Below, piece by piece: positions 6,309-7,115 of a stretch of DNA of 7,115 nt (positions are counted from its first letter, which is position 1; the number at the start of each line of letters is the position of its first letter). This DNA is from Desulfuromonadaceae bacterium GWC2_58_13. Its GTDB lineage: Bacteria; Desulfobacterota; Desulfuromonadia; Desulfuromonadales; Trichloromonadaceae. Below the pieces are notes generated by a model. That model was given only the letters and a program-made list of their open reading frames with translations, was not told the DNA's origin and ran no database searches. Where the stretch lies: the NCBI GenBank assembly GCA_001825565.1, contig MHXM01000025.1:409-7523 (forward strand), in the 5' to 3' direction. Made by a program: the position numbers and the translations under genes.

Positions 6309-6314
6309 CGAAAG

Positions 6315-6743
6315 ATGATGAGACTACTTCTTATAGCCGACAAAGAATCTGAATCGCGCGAGCAGATGAAAAAGCTCTTTGCCGAGGAGGGGTACCAGAT
6401 CAAGCTGGCCAATTCTGTTGTCGAGGTCTTGCGGGAGGCGCTGAAAAACAGAATTCAGGTGCTTCTGCTGGGGATGGAGTTTGACAACATGCTGGCGGTG
6501 GAACTTATCCCACTGCTGAAAAAATGCAACAAAGATCTGATGATCATCCTGGTTTCGGATGAGGATTCTCTTCCGCTTCTCCGCAAGGTGCGCGGAGAGG
6601 GTATTTTTTTCCATGCCCTCAGGCCCGTCACACCTGAAGATACTGAAGAGTTGCGCCTGGCGGTGCATTGTGCCTTCGAAAAATACCCTCATATTCTTCC
6701 CGGCCAATCACAGCGACTGCAAAGATTGGAGGCTTCGGCTTAG
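6315..6743 (+). CDS. Degenerate stand-alone receiver (CheY-like) domain protein lacking the phospho-acceptor Asp
   Basis: This 142-residue protein has the alternating beta/alpha pattern of a receiver domain over residues 3-122: RLLLIADKESES, VQVLLLGMEFDN-like strand 3, MIILVSDEDS strand 4, FFHALRPVTPED strand 5. Compared with active receivers, the acidic pocket is reduced to D9 (with K10, E11), the phospho-acceptor Asp is Gly (G53 in LLLGME), the switch Thr is Ser (S81), and the conserved Lys before Pro is Arg (R103 in LRPV). There is no output domain; the tail (123-142) is Gln/Arg-rich. Normal phosphorylation at the usual site is therefore not expected. It may act by protein binding, as known for pseudo-receivers. 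A TTG at 6291 is a possible longer start, but the ATG with GAAAGG is preferred. A small membrane protein follows 70 bases downstream, and a sigma-54 promoter candidate lies upstream. Confidence 0.8.
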   Translation: MMRLLLIADKESESREQMKKLFAEEGYQIKLANSVVEVLREALKNRIQVLLLGMEFDNMLAVELIPLLKKCNKDLMIILVSDEDSLPLLRKVRGEGIFFHALRPVTPEDTEELRLAVHCAFEKYPHILPGQSQRLQRLEASA

Positions 6744-6805
6744 TGGCGATGGATTGGTCGCTGTGCGCAGGGGCGCTGATTCCGGGGGATTTCCCCTTTG
6801 GTAAT

Positions 6806-6810
6806 GGAGG
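6806..6810 (+). promoter_or_regulatory. Shine-Dalgarno GGAGG of the small membrane protein
   Basis: GGAGG lies three bases before the ATG at 6814 and six before an in-frame TTG at 6817. It is a strong ribosome site directly in front of the 57-codon frame and the main reason for calling that gene. Confidence 0.6.
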
Positions 6811-6813
6811 TAA

Positions 6814-6984
6814 ATGTTGCCCGGAAACGTTGAAGGACGGATCATCGTGCTCTTGTTTTTCGGGGTTTGCGCCTTGATCGCGCTCCATCAGCTGTTCCCG
6901 GCGCTCAAGAGACTCTTTAAAACGCCGGAGGGGATGGCAAGCAGAACCGAGGAGGCCAAGAAAGGCCCGGGTGATCGAGGCTGA
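6814..6984 (+). CDS. Small single-helix membrane protein (56 residues)
   Basis: The frame starts ATG-TTG behind a strong GGAGG and ends with TGA at 6982-6984. Residues 1-8 are a short polar N-terminus (MLPGNVEG). Residues 9-28 form one hydrophobic helix (RIIVLLFFGVCALIALHQLF). The region after it is basic (LKRLFK), then a polar, charged tail (TPEGMASRTEEAKKGPGDRG), a layout that suggests the tail is cytoplasmic. A signal peptide is unlikely because there is no cleavage motif and the positive charges follow the helix. It is probably co-transcribed with the receiver-like gene (70-bp gap, with no clear terminator between) and is followed by the strong hairpin at 7050-7088. I recognise no family. 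It is short, so chance is possible, but the ribosome site, membrane helix and placement before the terminator together support a real gene. Confidence 0.62.
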   Translation: MLPGNVEGRIIVLLFFGVCALIALHQLFPALKRLFKTPEGMASRTEEAKKGPGDRG

Positions 6985-7049
6985 CCAGGCGGCCGGTGGT
7001 GATCGCGTGATCTGTCGACAAGGTGGGTAACGAATCTGGATAAATACGA

Positions 7050-7088
7050 AAGGGGTTGGCGTCTATTCGCCAACCCCTTGTTTTTTTT
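7050..7088 (+). terminator. Rho-independent terminator, probably bidirectional
   Basis: A perfect 12-bp stem (7050-7061 with 7068-7079) with a six-base loop TCTATT is followed by G and a run of eight T (7081-7088). It ends the plus-strand unit with the small membrane protein. Read on the minus strand the same stem follows the tRNA 3' end and is followed by TCGTATTTATCC after the last stem T's, a weaker U-tract, so it may also end the tRNA transcript. Confidence 0.9.
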
Positions 7089-7115
7089 GGTGGAGCTGAG
7101 GGGGATCGAACCCCT
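7088..7115 (-). tRNA. tRNA-Ala, 3' end only (cut by window edge)
   Basis: The reverse complement reads as a T-arm AGGGG-TTCGATC-CCCCT, the acceptor 3' strand CAGCTCC, discriminator A73 and an encoded CCA. U at position 70 would pair with G3, the G3:U70 identity element for alanine, and A73 also fits alanine. The sequence closely resembles the 3' end of tRNA-Ala from other bacteria. The anticodon lies outside the window, so the isoacceptor is unknown. The first T of CCA's complement (7088) is shared with the terminator T-run. Confidence 0.85.

Larger units (their letters stand above)
5753..6314. other. 562-bp gene-free AT-rich regulatory stretch
   Basis: No convincing gene is seen on either strand. 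GC is about 38% over 5761-6240 by hand count, clearly below the neighbouring genes. It holds, in order: a T-rich stretch (5801-5838), a C-rich tract (5873-5899), overlapping palindromes (5905-5928), an AT-rich tract (5929-6000), a sigma-54 promoter candidate (6012-6027), and a leader of about 275 bases with possible hairpins before the receiver-like gene. The short reading frames here (17-27 codons) have no ribosome site. A small RNA in this stretch cannot be excluded. Confidence 0.7.

Noticed and set aside
6100..6314. GEMM-type cyclic dinucleotide riboswitch in the leader
   Set aside because: Expected in this group of bacteria ahead of redox genes, but its conserved core (GCAAAGCC-like with paired tetraloop receptor) is not found.
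6778..6797. GGGG/CCCC hairpin between the pseudo-receiver and small membrane protein genes
   Set aside because: The loop is very short and only three T follow, so transcription probably continues into the small gene.
1..7115. CRISPR array, insertion sequence, or attachment site
   Set aside because: No spaced direct repeats, no transposase, no terminal inverted repeats and no integrase are seen. The tRNA at the end could be an integration site, but nothing next to it supports this.

Overview
The window looks like a chromosomal segment of a high-GC, c-type-cytochrome-rich anaerobe, most likely a member of the Desulfuromonadota (Geobacter/Desulfuromonas/Pelobacter-like). This is inferred from a PhoR with a Gly-Asp-Ser periplasmic sensor type common in that group, a periplasmic two-haem HAMP sensor, a glutaredoxin-CcdA-type membrane thiol protein and a good sigma-54 promoter candidate. 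No species is claimed.

Layout. (1) 1-1043, plus strand: 3' part of a thioredoxin-fold/CcdA-like membrane thiol-disulfide protein, cut by the window start. (2) 1094-1549, minus strand: a four-helix PsiE-family membrane protein, divergent from (3) phoB (1713-2405) and phoR (2408-4186), a two-nucleotide-spaced two-component pair. The 163 bp between psiE-like and phoB contain Pho-box-like half-sites that could serve both directions. No pst/phoU genes follow. (4) 4350-5225 and 5237-5752: a membrane sensor with two c-haem motifs (CXXCH and CX4CH) and a HAMP domain but no kinase or MCP output, then an unrecognised four-helix membrane protein, with a promoter candidate in front. (5) 5753-6314: a gene-free, AT-rich stretch (about 38% GC by hand count over 5761-6240) with overlapping palindromes, a near-consensus sigma-54 promoter and a leader with a possible two-part hairpin. 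(6) 6315-6743: a receiver-like protein in which the phospho-acceptor Asp is replaced by Gly, followed by (7) 6814-6984, a 56-residue single-helix membrane protein. (8) A strong 12-bp hairpin terminator lies between this and the 3' end of a minus-strand tRNA-Ala at the window edge.

How it fits together. phoB, phoR and the psiE-like gene form a phosphate-limitation control unit. The haem sensor and its neighbour form a possible redox-sensing membrane pair. The degenerate receiver and the tiny membrane protein form a separate small unit probably controlled from the sigma-54 promoter. The possible link between the last two units (haem sensor without output; receiver without phosphorylation site) is inference, but it is the most unusual part of the window.
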